NCBI GenBank assembly: GCA_047627915.1
Contig: JBLHTZ010000053.1
Coordinates: forward strand, 1-15,906
Source of the DNA: NORP294 sp047627915
GTDB taxonomy: Bacteria > Bacteroidota > Bacteroidia > Flavobacteriales_E > Vicingaceae
Reading direction: 5' to 3'
Length of the DNA stretch: 15,906 nt
Below are positions 7,110 through 14,188 of this stretch, piece by piece. How positions within the stretch are numbered: position 1 is the stretch's first letter; each line of letters begins with the position of its first letter. The notes under the pieces are model-generated. The model did no database searches and was not told the origin of the DNA. It was given only the letters and a program-made list of their open reading frames with translations. A program made the position numbers and the translations under genes.

Positions 7110-8072
7110 CTAATACATGGCAAGCTCTTGCTCTGCTTCCAATATTTCTCGCACAGCTTGATCGTATGCAGCAATGGTATATGCTTTCTTAATTTTTTTT
7201 ACCACCTTTTTAGGGTTCTTAAATGTTAGTGCAAAATATTCCCAATAATGCAGCATTTTTAGAGTAATGTGCTTGGCGCCAGAAAGCGATTGTTCAAACT
7301 CAGAAAACAAAGTATCGTGAAATTTACTGAACACCTCGAACCGATTTTCAGGGTAGTGTGCCTGTTGATTTTTAATCATCATGGGTAGAAAAGGATCGGC
7401 AATCAATCCTCTACCAATCATCCAATGATCTATGGTAGGAAAGCGCTCTTGCATTTCGTTAAATCCTGCAACAGTAGTAATATCACCGTTGTAGTAAATT
7501 TTATGGCTGGTGTTTTCCAAGCAGCGTTGAAAAGATTCTAAATCTACTCCACCTTTATAAAGCTGTTTTCCAATTCGTGCATGAATCGCTATGTTTTTTA
7601 ACGGGTATTTTTCTAGAAGTGGAAATACATCTAAAATCTCTTCAGCATTTTCATAGCCCATTCTCATTTTCATAGAAACAATTAAGTCTGTTTCAGAATG
7701 AACCCGATCTAGAATATGATCTATTTTTGCCGGTTGGCAAATCAATCCAGAACCCATTCCTCGGTTGGTCACCATTGGGTAGGGGCAGCCCAGGTTCCAA
7801 TTTAACTCGTTGTACCCAAGCGATTTTACATACTTGCTTACAAATAAGAACTCTTCCGCATCGTTGGTCATAATTTGCGGAATAACTGTAAGCGTGTAGT
7901 TGTTTTTAATCAATAAGTCTCTATCGTATGCCGGTTTTATTACAAACTTTCCGTTTAATCGAATGTAGGGAGAGTAAAACGTGTCTATTCCTCCAAAATA
8001 CTTGTGAAAGGCATTTCGAAAACGAAAATCGGTAAATCCTTGAAGCGGAGAGGAAAGGAGAGTTATTGACAT
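7110..8072 (-). CDS. tRNA-dihydrouridine synthase (Dus family)
   Basis: This 320-residue FMN-dependent TIM-barrel enzyme reduces specific uridines in tRNA to dihydrouridine. The N-terminal SSPLQGFTDFRFRN (7-20) is the FMN-binding start of the barrel. NWNLGCP (91-97) contains the catalytic Cys96. SMKMRMGY (133-140, Lys135), IHAR (163-166, His164), YYNGDI (193-198) and IGRGLIADPFL (219-229) are further FMN and substrate residues in the usual order. The motif after Cys96 is PYPMVTNRGMGSGL, a variation of the more common P-x-x-K-V form. The subtype (DusA, B or C) is not assigned; DusC-like is possible. The ATG overlaps the stop of the M1 peptidase gene by one base (TAATG), which favours coupled translation. 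Confidence 0.9.
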   Translation of the reverse strand: MSITLLSSPLQGFTDFRFRNAFHKYFGGIDTFYSPYIRLNGKFVIKPAYDRDLLIKNNYTLTVIPQIMTNDAEEFLFVSKYVKSLGYNELNWNLGCPYPMVTNRGMGSGLICQPAKIDHILDRVHSETDLIVSMKMRMGYENAEEILDVFPLLEKYPLKNIAIHARIGKQLYKGGVDLESFQRCLENTSHKIYYNGDITTVAGFNEMQERFPTIDHWMIGRGLIADPFLPMMIKNQQAHYPENRFEVFSKFHDTLFSEFEQSLSGAKHITLKMLHYWEYFALTFKNPKKVVKKIKKAYTIAAYDQAVREILEAEQELAMY

Positions 8073-9742
8073 TATTCTTTAATTTCCAAAACGTTAAGTT
8101 GATAATAAATTCCTCGTTCAATTAAAAAATTAAGCTTTTGACCTGGAACCACATCTATTGTCTGATATTGGATTGTGGGGTTGAGTCTTGTTTCTTCATC
8201 ATTTATCAGAAGCAATAATTCTTGTCGCATCATCAATGGAATCTCTTTCGCCCACTTATATTGCAGCTTACCTTTTGTTCTGTCTAATTTTATTTCTAAT
8301 TGTGGAGGCTTAGCTTCGTCTAGATACCAATTTAACATTGGTGAATAATCGTCTAAAAGTAATTCGTTTAGTTTATTGACCATTTCTTCGCTGTATACAT
8401 TTTGCTTCGCAAAATCAACTTGTATTTGTTTTAAAGCATTCATAAATAGTCTGTCATCATTCACCAGAACTCTCAACGAATGCATCATTAACCCACCTTT
8501 TGAATAAATATCTTGGTCAGGGCCATTTGTCCAACTGTTATACACAACTCCACAGACTTTATGAATTGGAATGGTATTGGCGGTAGAAAACAACATTCCT
8601 TTGATTCGTCTGGAATAATCTTCTTTTCCTAAGAACTGTTCTAAAAACAGCGCTTCTGAGTAAGTAGCCATTCCTTCATGAATCCAAATGTCACAATAGT
8701 CTTTGCCTGTTACGTTGTTTCCCCACCATTCATGAGCTAATTCGTGCACTAAAGTGGTATTTATGGTGTCTTTCCAATTTTTGCGATAATCATCTCCCAT
8801 GGCAATACAGCTTTGATGTTCCATAGCTGAAAAGGTAGATTCTACAAAACGACAACCGTCAGTCCACCAAGGGAATTCACCAAACAGTTGCTCAAACTCT
8901 TTCATAATGAGAGGTGCCTGATTGTAATATTCAGAGGCAATTTCTTCGCTATAATCCATTACATAACATTCGATGGTTCTTTCGATTCCATTAATGTCGA
9001 TGTAAGGTTTTTCTACTTTCACAAAGTGACCTGCATTAAACGAAATGTTGTAAATGTTTATTGAGTTTGTGACTAGGTGATTAAACGTTTTTTTGTTGTC
9101 TTTTTCTGTAATACCTAATAATTGTCCATTAGCTGTTACTGTGAGGTTGGATGGAACAGTTACACTAATGGATGTTGTATCAGACTCCTTACCAAGTAAA
9201 ATTGAACAAGGCATCATAAAGTGCGGGCCCACTCCTTCAGTGATTGAAGAGATCCAATGCCTGCCTTTATCATCTTTTTTCCATTGAATAGGTCCTTCTC
9301 CCAGCATTTTTACAGGTTTTCCCTTGTAGTGTATATCTATGCTAATTCTGCTTGTAAAATCCATGTTGGTTGGAAAACTCAGGTATAAAAAATCTCCTTT
9401 GTGTTTTAGTTTAGCATCAGCCATATTACAAGTAAATGACTCAATTTTCATTCTTTTTTGAAGGTCGAACATAAAAGTATCTTGTCGAACAGAGGGGGTA
9501 AAAGTAATTTTCATGTTCCCCGAAATTCTTTCCTTCTCTGGCATCAATTCTACCGCCCAATCATAGCGATTTATTTTATAGGACCTTTGTGAGTTTTCAT
9601 TATTTCCGGCTAGTTTCTCTTTCTTACTGAACTTTTTAAACCCCTCTTTATTCAAACCGTATTTAACGAAAGGTTTTAAATAGCAAGAACTTTGAACTAA
9701 AACAAACAGTAGAAGGGTAACTTTTGAAATTAGATTTTTCAT
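8072..9742 (-). CDS. M1 family zinc metallopeptidase, putative lipoprotein
   Basis: This 556-residue protein has HELAHEWWG (333-341) and Glu356 in IHEGMATY, giving the M1 zinc site H-E-x2-H-x18-E. Tyr413 (DIYSKGG) fits the catalytic Tyr of aminopeptidase N/LTA4 hydrolase enzymes. The substrate-amine motif usually written G-x-M-E-N appears as SAMEH (305-309), so the last position is changed, but Glu308 is kept. The N-terminal beta-rich domain (about 55-255) is typical of M1. The first 20 residues are a signal peptide ending Val-Gln-Ser-Ser-Cys20, which could be a lipoprotein Cys although the -3 residue is not the usual Leu. It should act in the periplasm or at the outer membrane on peptides. 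The start is an ATG 16 bases after the CrtO-like gene; the stop overlaps dus by one base. Confidence 0.92.
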   Translation of the reverse strand: MKNLISKVTLLLFVLVQSSCYLKPFVKYGLNKEGFKKFSKKEKLAGNNENSQRSYKINRYDWAVELMPEKERISGNMKITFTPSVRQDTFMFDLQKRMKIESFTCNMADAKLKHKGDFLYLSFPTNMDFTSRISIDIHYKGKPVKMLGEGPIQWKKDDKGRHWISSITEGVGPHFMMPCSILLGKESDTTSISVTVPSNLTVTANGQLLGITEKDNKKTFNHLVTNSINIYNISFNAGHFVKVEKPYIDINGIERTIECYVMDYSEEIASEYYNQAPLIMKEFEQLFGEFPWWTDGCRFVESTFSAMEHQSCIAMGDDYRKNWKDTINTTLVHELAHEWWGNNVTGKDYCDIWIHEGMATYSEALFLEQFLGKEDYSRRIKGMLFSTANTIPIHKVCGVVYNSWTNGPDQDIYSKGGLMMHSLRVLVNDDRLFMNALKQIQVDFAKQNVYSEEMVNKLNELLLDDYSPMLNWYLDEAKPPQLEIKLDRTKGKLQYKWAKEIPLMMRQELLLLINDEETRLNPTIQYQTIDVVPGQKLNFLIERGIYYQLNVLEIKE

Positions 9743-9758
9743 AGAGGTCTTCTCTTTA

Positions 9759-10310
9759 TTAGCGAATGAATTTCTCTAAACGAATACGATGATGCCGTTG
9801 TAAAATAATAGGATATAAATTACCTACAATATTGATAACAAATAAAAATATAGAAATGGCGTAATAGCCTAAATAGAAGGCATACATATTTGTGAAGGCA
9901 ACCAAGACTAAAGCCCCTAGATGTCCAAATTCAGATTGATGCGTTTGATAAATGAAATTATCAATGCCAATTCGCGTTCGGTTAAAGTATTTTTTTTGAT
10001 TCTTTTTACTTCCCCAAAAAAATAGCATCAAGAACTTTCTAAAATAGGAGACGCCTAATAGGTAATACCAAAATTGCAGTTGTTTAGTGCTTTTTATGCG
10101 ATAATATGAATTGCCGATGAGTATACTAGTAGGATAAGCAAAGCCTATAAAAGTAAAAATTCCTGTACCGAACAGAGCAATAATATATGTTATTAAAAAA
10201 TCAATTCCAAGAAGAACATTTATTCCTGCATTTATCCATAGCGCCGCTATTACTTGATAAAACTGGTACGCTAAAAAAGCAGAAGCTAAAGGGAGTAGAA
10301 TTTTTTTCAA
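9759..10310 (-). CDS. CrtO-like membrane acyltransferase family protein (glycosyl-diaponeurosporenoate acyltransferase-like)
   Basis: This 183-residue membrane protein has four likely hydrophobic segments, near 4-24, 29-68, 131-148 and 150-170. Its C-terminal block NLYPIILQRHHRIRL (164-178) resembles the N-x-x-P-x-x-x-Q-R-x-N-R-x-R-L ending of CrtO, the acyltransferase that completes staphyloxanthin in Staphylococcus. EFGH (127-130) fits the E-x2-H pair seen in that family, and the SYYRIK region (68-73) also fits. No carotenoid genes are nearby, so a role in pigment is not supported here. The reading frame has no ATG: an in-frame TAG lies five codons upstream and the TTG at 10310-10308 is the only usual start, giving MKKILLPL. 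It lies 17 bases after the M42 peptidase gene. The family call rests on motifs recalled by eye. Confidence 0.55.
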   Translation of the reverse strand: MKKILLPLASAFLAYQFYQVIAALWINAGINVLLGIDFLITYIIALFGTGIFTFIGFAYPTSILIGNSYYRIKSTKQLQFWYYLLGVSYFRKFLMLFFWGSKKNQKKYFNRTRIGIDNFIYQTHQSEFGHLGALVLVAFTNMYAFYLGYYAISIFLFVINIVGNLYPIILQRHHRIRLEKFIR

Positions 10311-10327
10311 AGCATGAATTTCCTACC

Positions 10328-11428
10328 TTACTTCAAATAACTAAAATCATGATCCTCCTCAATGTTCAATAGGGTTTCGTAAATCAATTGAATTACATCT
10401 TCAACATCGTCTTTGTGCGCCATTTCAACAGTGGTGTGCATGTATCGTAATGGTAATGAAATCAATGCAGAGGCAACTCCACCCGTAGCGTAGGCAAATG
10501 CATCGGTATCGGTACCCGTAATTCTACTTGCAGCATAGCGCTGAAACTTTATTTTATTTTTGTCGGCAGTATCAATAATCAACTCACGCAAGTTATTTTG
10601 CACAGCAGGTCCATAAGCAATAACAGGACCATCTCCTGCTACAAAATCACCCTGCTCTACTTTATTAATCATGGGTGTTTGCGTATCGTGACAAACGTCT
10701 GTTACAATGGCAACATCTGGTTTAATTCGTTCCACAATCATTTGAGCACCCCTCAAGCCAACTTCCTCTTGCACGGCATTGGTAATGTATAAGCCGAAAG
10801 GCAATTTCTTTTTATTCTCTTTCAGCATTCGCGCAACTTCAGCAATCATAAAACCACCAATTCGATTGTCTAATGCTCTGCCCACGTAGTATTTTTTATT
10901 GAGCACCATTAGTTCGTCTTCGTAAGTAATAACACAACCTACATGAACACCTAACTTTTCAACTTCTTCTTTTGTGGTGCAACCACAATCTAAAAAGATG
11001 TTATTCATTTTCGGAGTATCTTCTGGCTTTTCAGCTCCTGCGCCCCTAGTATGAATAGCGGGCCATCCAAAAATGGCTTTTACTAATCCTTTTTTAGTGT
11101 GGATATTTACTCTCTTTGAAGGAGCAATCATGTGGTCAGATCCACCGTTTCTGCGGACGTAAATAAAACCATCTTTGGTAATGTAATGCACATACCAAGA
11201 AATTTCATCAGCATGTGCTTCAATTACAACTTTGTACTTGGCTTTTGGATTAATTACGGCAACAGCAGTGCCATAGGTGTCAACAAAATGCTCATCAACA
11301 TAAGGCTTTATATAGTTTAACCAAATCTTTTGTCCTTCAGCTTCGTAGCCTGTAGGGGAAGTATTGTTTAGATATTTGAATAAAAATTTTTCTGACTCTT
11401 TATTAATGATTCTTTTCCTTTTGGCCAT
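10328..11428 (-). CDS. M42 family metallo-aminopeptidase (FrvX/PepA-type)
   Basis: This 366-residue cytoplasmic enzyme carries the full M42 co-catalytic metal site: His72 and Asp74 in AHADE (71-75), Asp187 in ALDNR (185-189), the Glu221-Glu222 pair in QEEVG, Asp244 in VTDVCHD, and His331 in YMHTTVE. The GTDTDA segment (305-310) is also typical. M42 enzymes (glutamyl aminopeptidase, deblocking aminopeptidase, TET peptidases) form large oligomeric shells and trim short peptides from the N-terminus; some relatives are annotated as endoglucanases, which is probably a historical mislabel. The length is normal for the family (about 340-370). It is the first gene of the minus-strand group and is divergent from the DUF4421 pseudogene across 51 bases. 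Confidence 0.93.
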   Translation of the reverse strand: MAKRKRIINKESEKFLFKYLNNTSPTGYEAEGQKIWLNYIKPYVDEHFVDTYGTAVAVINPKAKYKVVIEAHADEISWYVHYITKDGFIYVRRNGGSDHMIAPSKRVNIHTKKGLVKAIFGWPAIHTRGAGAEKPEDTPKMNNIFLDCGCTTKEEVEKLGVHVGCVITYEDELMVLNKKYYVGRALDNRIGGFMIAEVARMLKENKKKLPFGLYITNAVQEEVGLRGAQMIVERIKPDVAIVTDVCHDTQTPMINKVEQGDFVAGDGPVIAYGPAVQNNLRELIIDTADKNKIKFQRYAASRITGTDTDAFAYATGGVASALISLPLRYMHTTVEMAHKDDVEDVIQLIYETLLNIEEDHDFSYLK

Positions 11429-11449
11429 AATTGAAACTTTGTGAAGTAA

Positions 11450-11469
11450 ATATAAGTTCTTACTTATAT
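11450..11469. repeat. Perfect 8-bp inverted repeat in a divergent intergenic region
   Basis: ATATAAGT (11450-11457) and ACTTATAT (11462-11469) are exact reverse complements separated by 4 bases. They lie in the 51-base region between the M42 gene and the DUF4421 pseudogene. The stem is AT-rich and could be an operator half-site pair or part of overlapping promoters, because TATATTTG (11467-11474) overlaps one arm. In AT-rich DNA such a repeat can also arise by chance. Confidence 0.35.
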
Positions 11470-11479
11470 ATTTGCTAAC

Positions 11480-12496
11480 ATGAAATGGAAAATTCTTCTG
11501 TTAATAGGTAGTTTAACTTTCGCACTATCATCCATTTCACAGGAGGGAGTAGAGTCTAATTATATACATGGTTTAACTGAGAAAAATCACCTACGTAGTT
11601 TTCTATCAAGAAAATATACCAACGTTGTAATTTCAACAAATGGCAGAAATTCTATTAATTATGAACCAAATTTAACCGTTAGCTTTGGTATTGGCGCCAC
11701 AATAAAGTCATTTTTATTAAATGTGGCTTATGGCTTTGGATTTTTAAATGAAGAACAGGAAAAAGGAGAGACTACTTATATTGATTTACAAGCAAACTTT
11801 TATAAGCGGGAATATGTCGTAGATGTTTTTGTGCAGTTGTATGAAAGGGTTTTCTTAATAATACAAACACTTTAAATCAGAATTATAATTTGCCGTTTTA
11901 TTTAAGGCGAGATCTAACACCAAGACTCTTTGGAGTTTCTTACTTACGTGTATTTAATTCAGATAAATTCTCGTACGCTGCTCCTTTAGTGCAAAATGAG
12001 ATTTAAGAAAAATCAGCAGGTAGCTTCCTGCTTGGGGGTAAAATATGTCACAGTCAAGTGACCACAGATAGCTCATTGACTCCCTTTTTTACTCAAGATT
12101 CTATATATGGAGTTATATCAAAAAATCAGAATTTTAGAGCATTTCAAGTTGTTCCTACTGCAGGTTATGCCTATTCTTTAGTAGTAAAAAAACACTTCTT
12201 TTTGATTGCATCATTAAACCTCTAGTTCATGACCGGGCCATTTTTTAAATAACTTAGATGGAAAGTAAGTTGAACAATGGCAGTTGAACCCCTTTTTTGG
12301 ACTCCGAAGGGAACTTGGTTACAATTCTCCAAAGTGGTTTCTGGGACTGACATTTTTGCAAGAAGGCACTACTATGAAAGGGATGGATAAAACGTGAGAA
12401 GTAAATATAAGTGGGGAAAGTGTGCGATTAAATTATGTGAAGCGATTTGAAATGAGTAAAAAATTTAAACCTTTCCTTACCAAACTTCCGCTTTAG
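11480..12496 (+). pseudogene. Decayed DUF4421 domain protein (outer-membrane beta-barrel type)
   Basis: The first part (11480 to about 11842) reads as a signal peptide (MKWKILLLIGSLTFALSSIS) followed by a typical DUF4421 start, including YEPNLTVSFGIGATIKSF and KGETTYIDLQANFYKREYVVD. A frameshift near 11843-11845 follows; in the next frame YKGF-like sequence, RRDLTPRLFGVSYLRVFNSD, KSAGSFLLGG and AGYAYSLVVKKHFFL continue the family. A second shift lies in a T-run at 12241-12246, after which LGYNSPKWFLGLTFLQEG and VRLNYVKRF lead to the natural stop at 12494-12496. In-frame stops lie at 12004-12006 (TAA), 12223-12225 (TAG), 12266-12268 (TAA) and 12395-12397 (TGA). The intact gene would encode about 339 residues, the usual family size. 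DUF4421 proteins are predicted outer-membrane barrels of unknown function. Six lesions make sequencing error unlikely. Only a 131-residue fragment could be made from the first frame (11480-11875). Confidence 0.9.
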
Positions 12497-12513
12497 AAAT
12501 TTGTTAAACCAAT

Positions 12514-13113
12514 ATGGGAATATTAGCTAACTTGTTTAAGGGTAATTCTTTTCAAAAAGAACCTGAAGGTAATGGTGAGAAGGAGGTTATAATTCGAGAA
12601 GCAATAATAACTACTAAGATTTTTGAAAATGATTTTTCAGTTTGGCTTGAAAAGGGCATGCAGAAGGGATTGTTAGATTATTTGAAAGAGTGCATGGCTG
12701 AACGAAAAGCTGATCCGGCAGCTGGAGTTAATTTGTTCTTTCATGAATCTAAAAATTCTAACGGTTTTTATTTTCGAGCTGAGAGTCCTTGGTCAACTGA
12801 AGATTATCGATTTTTAATTCATTTAATCAAACAAAAGTTAAAGGAATTGCGCTACATTCAAAGTCATGCAACAAGAGAGGTAGTTGAAGAAGTAGGAGTG
12901 CTGAAAACCAATGAAGAATACTTCTTTAAGCCTTCGTTAAAATTTAGAAGAGAAATACCTTATGAACAATTATTTGGAAATGTGTTTGTTGAGCACAGAA
13001 TAGAAGGGGACAATACGGAGCTTGTAAAAATAATGGTGAACACCTATACCGACCACCTTTATAAGAAGCCTTTCGATTTTGAAGATTTTTTAAACGAAAT
13101 ATGTTTAATTTAA
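12514..13113 (+). CDS. Hypothetical protein, unrecognised, paired with kinase-like gene
   Basis: This 199-residue protein matches no family I can name. It is soluble, with no signal peptide or membrane segment. It opens with MGILANLFKG, followed by a Glu- and Gly-rich linker (12-25), then a mixed alpha/beta body with many Glu and Lys residues. Trp44 and Trp93 and the stretch NGFYFRAESPWSTEDYRFL (83-101) look structured. The base composition and intact frame suggest a real gene. The stop is 4 bases before the next start, so the two are almost certainly co-transcribed, and a shared role is likely. The gene begins 17 bases after the pseudogene's stop, so it could once have used that promoter. 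Confidence 0.72.
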   Translation: MGILANLFKGNSFQKEPEGNGEKEVIIREAIITTKIFENDFSVWLEKGMQKGLLDYLKECMAERKADPAAGVNLFFHESKNSNGFYFRAESPWSTEDYRFLIHLIKQKLKELRYIQSHATREVVEEVGVLKTNEEYFFKPSLKFRREIPYEQLFGNVFVEHRIEGDNTELVKIMVNTYTDHLYKKPFDFEDFLNEICLI

Positions 13114-13117
13114 TGGC

Positions 13118-14188
13118 ATGAATGATATTTCGAAAAAGAAGGTTCACTATTCAATTAAAGAGCCGCTGAGACAATACCTTGAAGAGTACTCGAGAGAAAT
13201 ATCGCTCCCAATTGCGTATGAAGATTTAAATCATTACGAAAGCTCTATATCCCTATACAATGATGCTGGAGAGGACACCCTTTGGGAGACTGTTTTTTAT
13301 AGCCAAAGTGATATGATTGAAATTCATTCGGCACTAAGCAGTGTCTATGCTTTGTTAAAAACCGAGGGAGACACTGAAGTACTAGAACATTTATATGTGA
13401 ATCGCATAGATTATTGTCCGTTCGGGAATTCAAAACCATTTCGTGTTCGGGTAACGAACAAGTTTAATGACAATTACGATTATTTCTATATCAAGAAAGC
13501 AGATTCTTCTAGAGTTTATGGTCTAGAATTAGAACACATTCTTTCACCAAACAGAATCTCTTACATCGTTGATGGTAACACCATAGTTGAGGATCACATA
13601 GCAGGAATACCCGGAGATGTATTCATAAAAAACTGGTTGACAGATCCGCAATTGAATAAAATTCGATTGGCTAAAGAGTTTGTAAAGTTTAACGAACGTT
13701 GTTTTGTTCGACTTTTAGGTGACATGCGCTCTTACAATTATGTTGTTGATGTTACCCCTGATTTTGATGCAGTCCAATACAGAATTCGAGCAATTGACTT
13801 TGACCAGCAAACCTACGAAGGCAACAAAAGGATGTACTTGCCCCAGTTCTTTAAAGATAATAACCCTATTGTTGAGTTTGTTGCAAATCTTCTAGACCCC
13901 AAAACAATACGGCAATATCAGAAAGAAGAACGAGTGTTAATAGCTAACCGGATTAGAGTTTCTCGGTATCGGTTGAAAGATTTATCTGACTGTTTGGAAA
14001 ATGATACGATTAGTTTACCTGAAAAAGTAAATCAATTGAAACAAGAGTTAGCAGATCATTTTAGCGATGACAGTTTCTTGGAATGCAATTGTATGGGAGA
14101 GATATTGAAAACTCGTTTATACATTTTAATGTATGACAACCGTTCTGTTTTGAAGGGTGACGATGACAAAGAGTTTAAATTAGTTTAG
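13118..14188 (+). CDS. Hypothetical protein with a protein-kinase-like/phosphotransferase-like pattern
   Basis: I do not recognise this 356-residue protein as a named family. It shows residues in the order expected of a kinase-like fold. YFYIKK (122-127) could hold the strand-3 Lys (Lys126 or Lys127), and Glu137 or Glu139 in GLELEH could be the helix-C Glu. VEDHIAGIPGD (157-167) resembles a hinge such as E-x-x-I-x-G in small-molecule kinases. RLLGDMRSYNYVV (198-210) fits the catalytic loop, with Asp202 and Asn207 five residues apart as in H-G-D-x4-N. AIDFDQQTYEG (225-235) fits the metal-binding D-F-G/D-F-D site at Asp227. A coiled, charged C-terminal part (265-345) follows. No glycine-rich loop is evident in the N-terminal 90 residues, and the loop His is replaced by Leu200. 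The function is inference. It is cotranscribed with the 199-residue gene; its last 9 bases overlap the convergent dehydrogenase gene. Confidence 0.75.
   Translation: MNDISKKKVHYSIKEPLRQYLEEYSREISLPIAYEDLNHYESSISLYNDAGEDTLWETVFYSQSDMIEIHSALSSVYALLKTEGDTEVLEHLYVNRIDYCPFGNSKPFRVRVTNKFNDNYDYFYIKKADSSRVYGLELEHILSPNRISYIVDGNTIVEDHIAGIPGDVFIKNWLTDPQLNKIRLAKEFVKFNERCFVRLLGDMRSYNYVVDVTPDFDAVQYRIRAIDFDQQTYEGNKRMYLPQFFKDNNPIVEFVANLLDPKTIRQYQKEERVLIANRIRVSRYRLKDLSDCLENDTISLPEKVNQLKQELADHFSDDSFLECNCMGEILKTRLYILMYDNRSVLKGDDDKEFKLV

Noticed and set aside
11467..11474. TATATTTG as a promoter for the DUF4421 gene
   Set aside because: It matches TAnnTTTG but lies 5 bases before the ATG, and the nearest TTTG is about 25 bases upstream, too far for a normal -33 box.
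11480..11875. Treating the 131-residue frame as an intact short gene
   Set aside because: The family continues in other frames for another 600 bases, and the last codons after the frameshift do not match the family, so it is a fragment.
11990..12035. Inverted repeat GCAGG-n6-CCTGC as a terminator or element
   Set aside because: It lies inside the conserved KSAGSFLLGG region of the pseudogene and has no following T-run, so coding sequence explains it.
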